Below, in pieces: positions 57,205 through 64,000 of a DNA stretch of 64,000 nucleotides. Both the position numbers and the translations under genes were made by a program. Under the pieces are notes generated by a model. That model had not been told where the DNA came from. It saw nothing but the letters and a program-made list of their open reading frames with translations, and did no database searches. Source of the DNA: Talpa occidentalis (lineage: Eukaryota; Chordata; Mammalia; Eulipotyphla; Talpidae); contig NW_023600993.1 in NCBI RefSeq assembly GCF_014898055.3, positions 12,812,714 through 12,876,713 of the forward strand, in the 5' to 3' direction. The number at the start of each line of letters is the position of its first letter. The first letter of the stretch is position 1.

Positions 57205-60200
57205 CCGCCCCACCCTACCATTCTCTTAAACACATCAGGAAAACCAAAAGAGCAACCCCTTCTCACACATTGAATAGAGTCTCCCTCTTGTCATTCTGTG
57301 GCCTGCAGTGACTGTTAAAAAGCACACCACTTTTTAAAAAATGCATTTGTCACAAGATTCTGAAAATGATGAATTTTTCACAGGGAACAAGGCTCTAAAT
57401 TCATCGTGCCCTATGGTCTCCACCAGAACACATACTTGCCTCTCTCCTTCCCATCAGCTTTAAAAAGTTCCTGGTGATTTAGGGCCTTCCACCACCCCTC
57501 AGGAAGCTTGGCAGCGAAGAGAAATTACTGATGGCATGGAAAGGCCAGGGGGTGGGCATTCATTTTTAATGACTGCACTCTTTCCCTCCAGTTAAAGAAA
57601 TCAACCCTTCTTGACCAAATTTCATCCATTTATCATGTGTTCACAGTGGCTGACACACAGTAGGAATGCAATATTTATTTGTAGAATAAATTTTTGTAAA
57701 GGTCTAACTTGTATAGCTAAATTTTGTAGAACAGGACAGCTGAGTTCATGGAAAAAAAAAGGACACAGATTAAGAATCAATTTGTTCCTTCATTCATCTG
57801 GGCTGCTTCCCAGCCTGGTCTTCTTTAGAATACCCGTGATCCTCTAGCCCCATTCAGTGCAGTCACTGTTGTCTGCCTCCCCAGCTGACACCCTCTGTAG
57901 GCCCAGCCAACCATGACCCTTGCTATGACGTAGGTGTAGGACCCAAGCCTGGCCAGTGGGGCCCAAGGGAAACCCTGCTTGGGAGTGTCTGGGAAAGGTT
58001 TTACTTAATAATAAAAAAGGAAATGTCCCTATTTTTCCCAGTTGTCATCATGTTCACAAGAGATGCTTGGATGCTGCAGCCACCTTGGGACGAGGGTCAT
58101 GAGGAGAAACCCAGCAGATATGTGAGGATCAGAATTCAGGTCCCAGATGATGTCCTTAATCCTCTGAAAAAGCTCAGCCATCACCCCACGTTCCTCCAGA
58201 CTTCCTACTCAGTGAGTGGGAAGACCCCTACTGTTTGATTCACTTTACTTGGCTATGAAAGTGCAGGGGGAGGTTCACTAAGGCCCTTTGGCAATTGATG
58301 CTGGAAGGGAAGCTGCCCCAGGAGGAGCTGTCATCTAGAATAGCCGGTGCAGGTGACTAAGGAAATCAGTGAGTCTGTAGAGCTTGATGAGTGTGGATCT
58401 GCAAGTACAGAAGTGGGTACCTGGCCCTCTAGATATGGTGACCAAAGTGAGGTGAACCCACAAAAAGAAGAAAAAGATCAGCCCTAGAATGAGACGAGGA
58501 ATACACAACTAAATACACACACATATAACACTTACATGTATGTAGCAAGAAGTTGAACAAAAAATTGTTAAAGACACCAAAGAGGGCAATTATTCAACTC
58601 CCATTTTACTGTTTTATTTTTTTCCTATAAGAAGAAAACAAGTGTATCAAACACCTGGGAGAAGACTCATTTAACTAGTTATCTTCTAAAAAGTTATTTT
58701 TTAGTTACCCAAGTAAGATGAAAACTTCCCCACCTATAAGTGGAGAGATTACAGGTATGGTCCCTCCCATTTTCCACTCCCATGCGGTCACCGTGATTCA
58801 TGTGGATGGGTGGCCTCCCAGACCAAGGTTCTGTATTTATACATCCCCATAAAAATCCATCCTGCTGTTTTGTGACTTTCCCCCTATAATTGGCATCTCA
58901 GTTTGTACCAGTCAGGGTTCTCTTGAGGAGTAGAACTAAAAAGACTGATATGGATAAAAGTACAGAGATAGAGATGATACAGAGATACAAGTAGACCCCT
59001 ACACCTATACCCACAATCTTTACCTAGTATCGACATCTAATATCTTTATGCCTATATAGAAAGCTTTATTCTGAGGACTTGGCTCAAGTGATGGTGGAGT
59101 CTGGCGATCCAAGAAGAGGCAGGCTGACTCTTCAGGCCCTCAGCTGACTTGATGAGGCCCACCCACAGTATGTAGGATAAGCAATCTGTTTCCTCCAAGT
59201 ACTGACTGAGTGTTAATCACAGCTAAAAAAATACCTTCACAGCAGCAATTAGACTAGTGATTATCCAAACAAACAGACACCACAGCCAAGCCAGGTGGAC
59301 CCCTGAGACTCACCATCACAGCCTCACCCTACAACTCCTTTTTCTCACTGAACATTTCCTGGAGTGCCGTCCATGTCTGTTTCTGCAAAATGACCACCTC
59401 CATATTACGGAGGTACCACCCTTTATTTACCCACTCTGCCCCTGCTGGACATGGGCATTGCTTGCTTTCTTTTATTACTAATAATCCTGAAATAATGTCC
59501 TTGCATCTGCCTTTTGTGAACAAATACCTTTGTTTTCTAGAAGGAATGGGTGTGAGGTAGGGACTTGCTGAGTCATGGGTAGTTAAGGGCACTTAAAAAT
59601 TTTAACAGATGTTGGCAACCTGCCCTCCAAAGCAAAGCTTAAAATTCTTAATAATCAACTTAAAATGCATCAAGCCTAGTGAGATTTTAAGGGAAAGGTG
59701 CTTGCTCAGCCCTGCCATGCAGCACATTGCGTGTCACGCTTGGAGCAGAGGTGGGACATAAGGAGCTTGATCAAAGGGCTGAGAGCTGCCAGAGCAGGTC
59801 TCAGGTGATCCCGACACCTGGCAGCCCCTCTATGCTGGGATCGCTTGGGCTGGAAAAGGAGAGGATCATAGCCTGGTCTCCAACCCTGGTCCTTTCCTGG
59901 AGATGATCATTCGAGGGAGAATCTTCTGTATCACAGGAAAAAAAGGCAGAGAACTGCTGACTTTGGCACCAAAGGCTATGATCTCAGAACCAAAATAATT
60001 ATCTTGGAGAAACTGTGGCAATGAAACAAATGCCAGATGGTTTTAAAAGAACAAATATTGGCTCCCTTGTCAGAGCAGAAGGTGGTGAATTCTAGAAATC
60101 ATAGAAATTGATGCCACTTCCTGGCAAATCCTAGTGTGGATTGTTAAAGAGAAGGGTGGGGGCCTTGAGAAACAAAAGATTGTTCCAGAAGCTTGTAGAC

Positions 60201-61129
60201 GTTTGTGAGGAGCAAGTGGGCCGATCCTGCTGTTGGACAGGGTTATGGGCCAGGTGGGGTGGGGTGTGCCCCAGAGTGGATTTGCATTACAGAAATGCAT
60301 CTTTCTAAGCCTCCTGTGATTTCTTTTGGGATAAGAATGGGATATGTTTAGGGGAACAATAGGGGCATTTGAAGCCACTGCAGGGGGGTGGGGATGGGGG
60401 CACTAGAAGGAGAGATGCTCAGGGCATCCCTGAGGACCATGAAACAAATGGTGTTCTCCATGAGTGAGAGTGACACTGTGATCAGACAGAAGCCACCCTA
60501 TATAGGAAACATTCAGAGAAGCCAAACTGAGTTAAACCCCAAAATGCAGGATGATATAATCATTTTCAGACAGGTCTCAGGCTGGAGACATGGGTGCCTA
60601 ACAGGAGGAGATGACCGGCAGTGGTGTGCTGATAAGTGCTTTCAACTGGCTCTCCAGGGTGATTGGGGAGGAATCCCTGATTTCTAGTGCTTGCCAATTC
60701 CAATGGTGTAAATTCCCCAGCATCAATTTCAAGTTCCCCACCTGACTGAATCTGTCTCTGAATATTAAGTAGGGCAGGATGCGTGGGATCAGCTCTGAAA
60801 GTTAGGGGGCATCACTAGGCCCCCCAGGTCTTTAAAATTCTACTTTGTGTCCATGATTCTGGGGGAAATCCCAAATATTCTTGAAGTGTGTATGTGAAGG
60901 AGAATCCAAAATGAGTGTCACCAAATAGATGAATGCACAAAAATAAGAGGTCAAGAGGGGAAATATTCAAATATCTGAGGAAGAAAGCAAGCTGACAAGT
61001 AACCCTAAAGGAAACCAATTGGCACATCCGGGACAAGTTTCTGTTTCAATGTCTTTCCCAACCTAACTTTCAACCCATATATTGAGCTATTTTTGTATTA
61101 AAAAAACAGCACCCTTGTATTTGTTTGTA

Positions 61130-61174
<45 letters not shown>

Positions 61175-63292
61175 GTGATTTATATAGTAGGTGCTCACTG
61201 CAGTTACAAGCAAGGTCACAGTTCATTTCAAAGATTAAAGACAGATACACGATTGAGGTACTCTTGCCATCACCCCTTTCACCCCATAACTCACAACCAC
61301 AGACATGTGGGGAGGGGCAGAGCACAGTATGGTTCCTTTAGACATTGGTTCTTAAACTTGGGCACGACAGACCCCGGAGGACTTGTGAAAACACGGACAC
61401 AGGGTTCCAGCCCGAGTTTCTTATTCAGTAGGTCTGGGCGGGGCCCAGGAATCTGCATTTATAACAACTTCCCAGGGAATGTTGATGCTGCTGGTCTTGG
61501 GACCACACACTGAGAACCACTTTTTTTTAAATGATTTTAGATCAATGCCATCGAGTCAGCTTCCACTGGGGAAACCAGAAAAGCCTTCATTAACAAGCAT
61601 TTTAACATGCAGACAACAAGAGACTTTACACCCATCCCTGTGGCATACCATTGCTTCTGTGCGGGCTTGTGTTTTCGCTGCAGCCCTGGATCGTCGCTGT
61701 GCTAGTCAAGTGTTACTGAGCAGACTGGGTGTTGATGGGCGCGGGCTGCTCAGCCACAAGCACAGGCCTGTTTCCACCAGGCCTTGTCATCTCTGAGTTC
61801 CACCCCTGTCATCTCCTAGTTCTCTACCACCTGGAGCTGCAGTGCAGGGGTGGGTCTCCATTTAAGTTGAAGAAATTCGGGGGCCCCAGCAGGGATGTGA
61901 CCACCCACATGGGTCTCTGCACGGAGCCTCCCTGCCTTTGCACCACACTTTGTGAGAGGTATGGCAGTCCCTCGGGACCATGGTCAGGCAGGAGTAACTG
62001 GTGGAAGCTGATGCCATCGGCCCTCATCTGCTTTGACTTTCCTTACACGTAAACTCATAGCCCCACCCTCGCCAGCCTCACGCTGTCCCTGCACTTGCTG
62101 TTTCCATTACTATGGTTTTTTCTAGGGACTTGTGGCCACACTTGCTCAGATGCAGGCTGAGCTTCAGCCTGCCCAGAACTGCCTCAGGCTTGCGGCTAAC
62201 AGTACCCTTGGGGTGCCCAGCATGCCCCCAGTGGAAAGATGAGGACGTCACCTCTGGGCTGCAGTTCTGAAGGGCCCCAGGGAGTGATGTCCAGTGAGTC
62301 CTGGTGCCCCTCCCTCCTTAGAAAGAGCTGCATCCACATCTGTCTTATCTTGGCTCAGAAAGCTGGGTTTGGCAGTTTCCCCCATTCCAAAGTGACGCCA
62401 ACTCAGTGTTCTGCCAGGGCCTTAGAATCAGGTCCTCTGTGTTCAAACAGTTTCTCTCTTTATATCCCAGATGTTGAATGGACAAGAAACTAGTGTAAAA
62501 CGTTTCTGCTTCCAGAGCTGAAGAAACGCCTTTAAGGGGCACACGAGTTAAAACTCAGAAATAAGTCAGCTCTTCACCAAAGTCCCAGTGGAAAACAACT
62601 TGAGGAATTCACTGTCCTCAGTAATTTGGTGGTCTCGTGGGTCAGCATTTCTGAAAGACATCTTTGAGGACTCCATGGGTAATCTCAGGCCAGTGTCCTA
62701 ACGTCTCTGTGCCTTAGTTTCCTCATCCACAAAATAGGGGCATCACTGTGTTTACCCTGTCGGCTTATGTGAAGATTGGGTTCATGTGCACATATTCCTA
62801 CTAAGGACACCTGGCAAAGGGAGCCACAGCGCCTAATTCCAGAAACAATGAAGTCACTCAAAGTTTCCCCCATTTATGTCATGTGGAATTTTTAGCTATA
62901 TGCAAATTAAAGAAGAATCTTTTCCTACCCCATGATCCAGCAGTGCTTTTCTTACAAAGAGGAGAGTGGGAACCCACCTCTCTAAGTGGGGGGGGGGGGA
63001 GGGAGGGAGCAAGGAGGGGGCATGGCAGGACGAATGGAGCCCCTGCAGGGTCTACCCAGGTGACCCCGCCTTTCAGAGGAAAGCCACCTCCGAGCAGGCC
63101 TTCGGTCAGATGGAGCAAGCGGATAAAACATTCCCTATCCAAACAAAAGCCCAGGCCCTGCCAATCTCACACTTACTTCCAGGACAGTCCATTGTTCGAC
63201 AACAATAGCATCGTAGCCCTGCATGGTTTTGCTATCTTCTGTGGAAACAGCCTCAAAGATGAATACTCCATCTGTCAAGCTGTGTAAGGAAT
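36721..63292 (-). CDS. RFTN1: RFTN1 (raftlin), 3' part: four exons, gene continues off the right edge
   Basis: Raftlin is an acylated lipid-raft scaffold important in B-cell-receptor signalling and in TLR4/TLR3 ligand uptake. Only its C-terminal part is here. Coding exons in transcript order: 63292-63177, 43575-43472, 41044-40963, 37098-36721. Frames join without error across all three introns, giving 224 residues plus a leading split codon. Recognised segments are SLTDGVFIFEAVSTEDSKTM, QGYDAIVVEQWTVLE, GVEVQTDYVPLLNSLAAYGW, VSTKQIVFLQRPCLPQKIKK, FQWRFSREEMHNRQMRKSKG and the acidic tail ending ESTAAEDN. The acylated N-terminus and upstream exons lie beyond 64000. No catalytic motif is expected or seen. 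The final 85 or so residues look much more divergent from the human protein than the rest. Confidence 0.95.
37895..38060 (-). repeat. MIR SINE (antisense)
   Basis: TTCAGAGAGGTTAAGTAACT, TGCCCAAAGTCACACAGCTA and the flanking ACTAGGCATTAGTAGC are classic MIR core in reverse. Confidence 0.88.
38400..38580 (+). mobile_element. MER5-like hAT DNA transposon copy
   Basis: GGCGTCAGAGTTGCCTGGGG, GAGTTTCTGACTCTGAAGGG, TCTGGGGAGGGAGGTAGAAA and CCACGATTTGATAACC keep MER5A order. Confidence 0.65.
38789..39110 (+). mobile_element. Tigger-like (TcMar) DNA transposon remnant
   Basis: It begins ACAGGTGACCCTTGAACATG and ends with AGTTGGAGGTGGATTTTGAC and GTCAGGGGTGAGGCTGTC, resembling the two ends of an eutherian Tigger-derived non-autonomous element. 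No transposase frame. Confidence 0.7.
39289..39432 (+). repeat. CA-rich minisatellite (CACACCTGCACATG variants)
   Basis: About 140 bp of degenerate 8-14-bp units: CACACCTGTACACG, CACACCTGCACACC, CACATCTGCACATG, CACACCCACACATG. Open frames in it are low-complexity. Confidence 0.85.
40963..41044 (-). CDS. RFTN1: RFTN1 internal exon (VSTKQIVFLQRP)
   Basis: 82 nt. Acceptor TATGTTACAG|GGAGG, donor TCCAAG|GTAAGT. It encodes EGNVSTKQIVFLQRPCLPQK then IKKKESK, a Lys-rich linker, ending in phase 0. Confidence 0.94.
42195..42365 (-). repeat. MIR SINE (antisense)
   Basis: CTCAAAGAGGCTACATGACT, TGACCAAGGTGGACAGTTAG and CGAGTGGCAGATCAGGACTT. Confidence 0.7.
42735..42830 (+). repeat. MIR fragment
   Basis: CTGTGTGACCTCAGTCTCCT and CACCTGAAAAGTGGGAATTC match the MIR core. 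Confidence 0.7.
43035..43200 (+). repeat. MIR SINE
   Basis: GAGCCCTTCAACCTCCTGGT, CTCAGCTGTAACATGGGTCT, TTTTGAAGACTAAAGATT and GGGCACAGAGCACGTGCTGA. Confidence 0.7.
43472..43575 (-). CDS. RFTN1: RFTN1 internal exon (GVEVQTDYVPLLNS)
   Basis: 104 nt. Acceptor TTTTCTCCACAG|GGGGT, donor ACCAG|GTAACA. It encodes GVEVQTDYVPLLNSLAAYGW and on to LPTPVIKTT, ending with two bases AG. Joined to the next exon they give AGG (Arg), where I recall Ser in human. Confidence 0.94.
44011..44222 (+). repeat. (CA)n array with higher-order units
   Basis: A pure (CA)n run of about 18 units is followed by repeated blocks of CA interspersed with CATACACATA and CACATTCCACATACAC. GCGCACTCCACAGGAGCAAC recalls the sequence just before the first run (CCAGCACAGGAGCAAC), so the array partly duplicated with its flank. 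Confidence 0.9.
45115..45265 (+). mobile_element. MER5-like DNA transposon fragment
   Basis: CAGCACCTGGGAAGTTGTTA, AATTCAGTCTTGGGATCCAC and CTGGGGTGGGGTCCTTGATC; the overall order and composition are MER5-like. Confidence 0.5.
45416..45535 (+). repeat. Purine-rich (GGA/GAA)n low-complexity tract
   Basis: About 120 bp almost without pyrimidines on the plus strand (GAGGAGAGAGAAGGGGGACA and on). Confidence 0.85.
47504..47846 (+). mobile_element. MER2/Tigger-like DNA transposon with matching ends
   Basis: The left end AGTCATCCCTCTGTATCTGT and the reverse complement of the right end (GCTGTCCCTCGGTATCTG) match as terminal inverted repeats. It carries a GGATTGGAACCAATCCCC block and a GACTTGAGCATCCTAGGATT block as in MER2-type elements. 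About 343 bp, non-coding; flanked by TA, as expected of TcMar insertions. Confidence 0.75.
48871..49385. mobile_element. 515-bp terminal-inverted-repeat DNA transposon (family unresolved)
   Basis: The left end GTCAATTTTCATTATTCACA and the right end (reverse complement GACAATCCTCATTATTCACA) match at 17 of 20 positions. The flanks TGCCTATA (48863-48870) and TGCCTATC (49386-49393) are a 7-of-8 target duplication, the length typical of hAT transposons. No coding frame. The family name is not assigned. Confidence 0.65.
49740..50130 (+). repeat. LINE/L1 fragment (old L1M type)
   Basis: AAATGGTCATTAAGTGCCAT, AAGAGAAATGCAAATTAAAA, ACAGTTTGACAGTATCTATC and TTTGGCCCAATAATCTCACT in L1 ORF2 order. Confidence 0.75.
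50370..50610 (+). mobile_element. MaLR (ERVL-type) LTR fragment
   Basis: GGGATATGTCACCTTGCACG, GGATGTGATGGCGATAAGGA, TCTTGAAATGGGGAGGTTAT and GGCCCCTGGAAGTTGAAAAG follow the order of MST/MLT1-type LTRs. An ancient solo fragment without coding sequence. Confidence 0.7.
51561..51722 (+). mobile_element. Short retroposed insert with target duplications (probable 5'-truncated L1 tail)
   Basis: The 162-bp insert starts with a G-rich polypurine stretch (GGGGTGAGGGGAGGGAGGGG) and ends with AATAAAATATTTAATT plus A8. It is bounded by AAGAGTATGGGTGTCT (51545-51560) and AAGAGTATGCGTGTCT (51723-51738), one mismatch in 16. The target duplication, the A-tail and the G-rich tract fit a severely truncated L1 3' UTR. 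The source family is inferred. Confidence 0.75.
53385..53402 (+). repeat. G-run
   Basis: GGGGAG followed by more than ten G. Slippage-prone; the exact length may be an assembly uncertainty. Confidence 0.85.
54005..54029 (+). repeat. (TG)n microsatellite
   Basis: Short TG repeat with one interruption. Confidence 0.9.
54935..55030 (-). repeat. LINE/L1 3'-UTR fragment (antisense)
   Basis: TTTTTAAGGTTCATCCATGC, TGGTAGCATGTTCTGGTGCT and TCACTCCTTTTTGTTGCC match the antisense of an L1M 3' region; the same family as the 18580-19825 copy. Confidence 0.65.
55288..55557 (-). repeat. tRNA-derived SINE copy 5
   Basis: In minus orientation the head is GTGGGCCTCCCTGGTGGCGC, with AAGAGGTTAAGCACCACACT and tail TATGCATAAATAAATAAATC then TTTTAGAAAA. 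No convincing target duplication was seen, so it is probably older. Confidence 0.88.
57157..57204 (+). repeat. (TG)n microsatellite
   Basis: TTTGTTTG and GTGTGTTT units leading into a pure (TG)n run of about 12 units. Confidence 0.92.
58905..59290 (+). repeat. Old interspersed repeat (family not named)
   Basis: Landmarks GTCAGGGTTCTCTTGAGGAG, GACTTGGCTCAAGTGATGGT, TTGATGAGGCCCACCCACAG, GTTAATCACAGCTAAAAAAA and TACCTTCACAGCAGCAATTA occur in the order of a very common eutherian repeat. I cannot safely choose between an L1 tail and an LTR family. Confidence 0.6.
59320..59640 (-). repeat. LINE/L1 3'-UTR fragment (antisense)
   Basis: CCCTTTATTTACCCACTCTG, CTTTTATTACTAATAATCCT, GTCCTTGCATCTGCCTTTTG and GATGTTGGCAACCTGCCCTC are the antisense of old L1M/ME tails. 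Confidence 0.65.
61133..61176 (+). repeat. (CT)n microsatellite
   Basis: About 20 CT units with one TTTCT interruption near the end. Confidence 0.95.
61345..61521 (+). mobile_element. MER5A-type hAT DNA transposon
   Basis: The left end TTGGTTCTTAAACTTGGGCA and the right end CACACACTGAGAACCACTT are inverted. The centre has TTCTTATTCAGTAGGTCTGG, GGCCCAGGAATCTGCATTTA and TTGATGCTGCTGGTCTTGGG. A nearly full-length copy. Confidence 0.88.
62680..62800 (+). repeat. MIR SINE fragment
   Basis: TGTGCCTTAGTTTCCTCATC, CACAAAATAGGGGCATCACT and TTATGTGAAGATTGGGTTCA. Confidence 0.8.
62988..63010 (+). repeat. G-run / (GGGA)n
   Basis: A run of about 12 G followed by GAGGGAGGGAGC, 165 bp from the RFTN1 exon on the 3' (intronic) side in transcript sense. 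Confidence 0.85.
63177..63292 (-). CDS. RFTN1: RFTN1 internal exon (DGVFIFEAVSTEDSK)
   Basis: 116 nt. On the minus strand the acceptor is CTCTTTCCACAG|ATTCC and the donor CTGGAA|GTAAGT. It encodes (D)SLHSLTDGVFIFEAVSTED and on to EQWTVLE, ending in phase 0. It is the most 5' RFTN1 exon in this window. Confidence 0.95.
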
Positions 63293-64000
63293 CTGTGGAA
63301 AGAGAAGGGGGTGGGGGTTGTAAGCCGTCTGTGGCAGAAGACTTACAAGCAGCAAAAATTTTCACTGCATTCATTAATAATCCCAATCAGAACATCTTTT
63401 CAGCATGTTAATTAAAGAAGGCACACACAGCCATAGAGTCTAGCCCCATCAGAATGAATGAGACTAATTTACCTCGCAGTTTTGAATAATATCCTTGATT
63501 TTATGAGCCCAAATTTCATTGTTAGCAATCACCATTTGATTTCATGCGTTTACCTTCCTTTTCACGCTCCAGCGTCAGGATGCATTGGGGAGAACTTATT
63601 CAGGGTAAAACACAGTCATTTAGAGACAGTTTTTAGAAGAAAACTATATTTAGGTGAAAGAGATTTTTTTTTTTTAAGTGAGGACAGATATATAACACCC
63701 CAGATCTAAGCTTGTCAGACGCATTCTGGATGTGTGGGTTCTTAGAAGTACACATGATAGGGGCTGCTGAGCAGACAGCACTTCAGGAAGCTCTTGTCAA
63801 GAGGCAGAATCTGGGGGAAGGAGGAATTTTCCCAAATGAGTTACCTCTGGATATATTTCCCATCCATATACCAGGGTCTGAGTTCTGTACAATTCAACAC
63901 ACACGCACCCAACATAGGACATGATGCAAGAACTCATTTAAGCAATGAAGGTGTAAAGGAAATTCCGCCCCTGCAGAAAACATGAAGGGAAACACTTTCT
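63293..64000 (-). other. RFTN1: RFTN1 intron, partial (runs off the window)
   Basis: Sequence upstream of the 63292 acceptor in transcript sense. A T-run at 63665-63676 is the only low-complexity element. No exon was seen; the upstream RFTN1 exons lie further right. Confidence 0.8.

Larger units (their letters stand above)
43576..63176 (-). other. RFTN1: Large RFTN1 intron (19.6 kb)
   Basis: It holds the CA array (44011-44222), a MER5-like copy (45115-45265), purine-rich DNA (45416-45535), Tigger-like and TIR elements (47504-47846, 48871-49385), L1 pieces (49740-50130, 51561-51722, 54935-55030, 59320-59640), a MaLR LTR fragment (50370-50610), a SINE (55288-55557), an old repeat (58905-59290), a MER5 copy (61345-61521), a MIR (62680-62800) and several microsatellites. 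I saw no exon. 46000-47500, 52200-53980, 55640-57150 and 59650-61130 contain nothing I can name. Confidence 0.7.

Overview
This is ordinary mammalian nuclear DNA. It has split genes with GT-AG introns, a CpG-island promoter, and placental-mammal interspersed repeats (MIR, L2, L1, MER5-like and Tigger-like DNA transposons, MaLR LTRs). There are also at least five copies of a tRNA-derived SINE whose tail carries AATAAA plus TCTTT. No Alu, B1/B2 or ruminant BovB was seen. The SINE is not one I can name with certainty. It suggests a non-primate, non-rodent laurasiatherian, and a rhinolophoid bat is my weak first guess. Gene content and order match the mammalian DPH3 - OXNAD1 - RFTN1 block (human 3p25). 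LAYOUT. 1-423: intron 1 and coding exon 1 of DPH3 on the minus strand. 424-about 1060: CpG-rich divergent promoter shared by DPH3 and OXNAD1, with ETS, CRE-like and CCAAT motifs. About 1070-28085: complete OXNAD1 on the plus strand, with seven coding exons encoding 310 residues, a 3' UTR and an AATAAA signal. Its introns hold an RPS12 processed pseudogene, SINEs, L1 fragments and microsatellites. 28086-about 35804: intergenic, with no gene seen; it holds three SINEs (two as an inverted pair), MIRs and a MER5-like copy. About 35805-64000: the 3' part of RFTN1 on the minus strand, four exons including the terminal coding exon and the 3' UTR; its upstream exons lie beyond the right edge. OXNAD1 and RFTN1 are convergent, with their poly(A) signals about 7.8 kb apart. 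GENE ROLES. DPH3 is a small zinc/iron protein of diphthamide synthesis and tRNA modification. OXNAD1 is a predicted mitochondrial ferredoxin-reductase-like NAD-binding oxidoreductase. RFTN1 (raftlin) is a lipid-raft scaffold in B-cell-receptor and Toll-like-receptor signalling. The three are neighbours by conserved synteny, not members of one pathway, and only DPH3 and OXNAD1 share regulatory DNA. LIMITS. Exon boundaries come from conserved protein sequence plus splice consensus. Repeat families come from recalled consensus sequences, so edges are approximate. I did not find a new biological system here. The points most worth checking are the conserved divergent promoter, the OXNAD1 flavin-site substitution, an L1 remnant abutting an OXNAD1 splice acceptor, the SINE family, a retroposed insert with clear target duplications, and a 515-bp terminal-inverted-repeat element.
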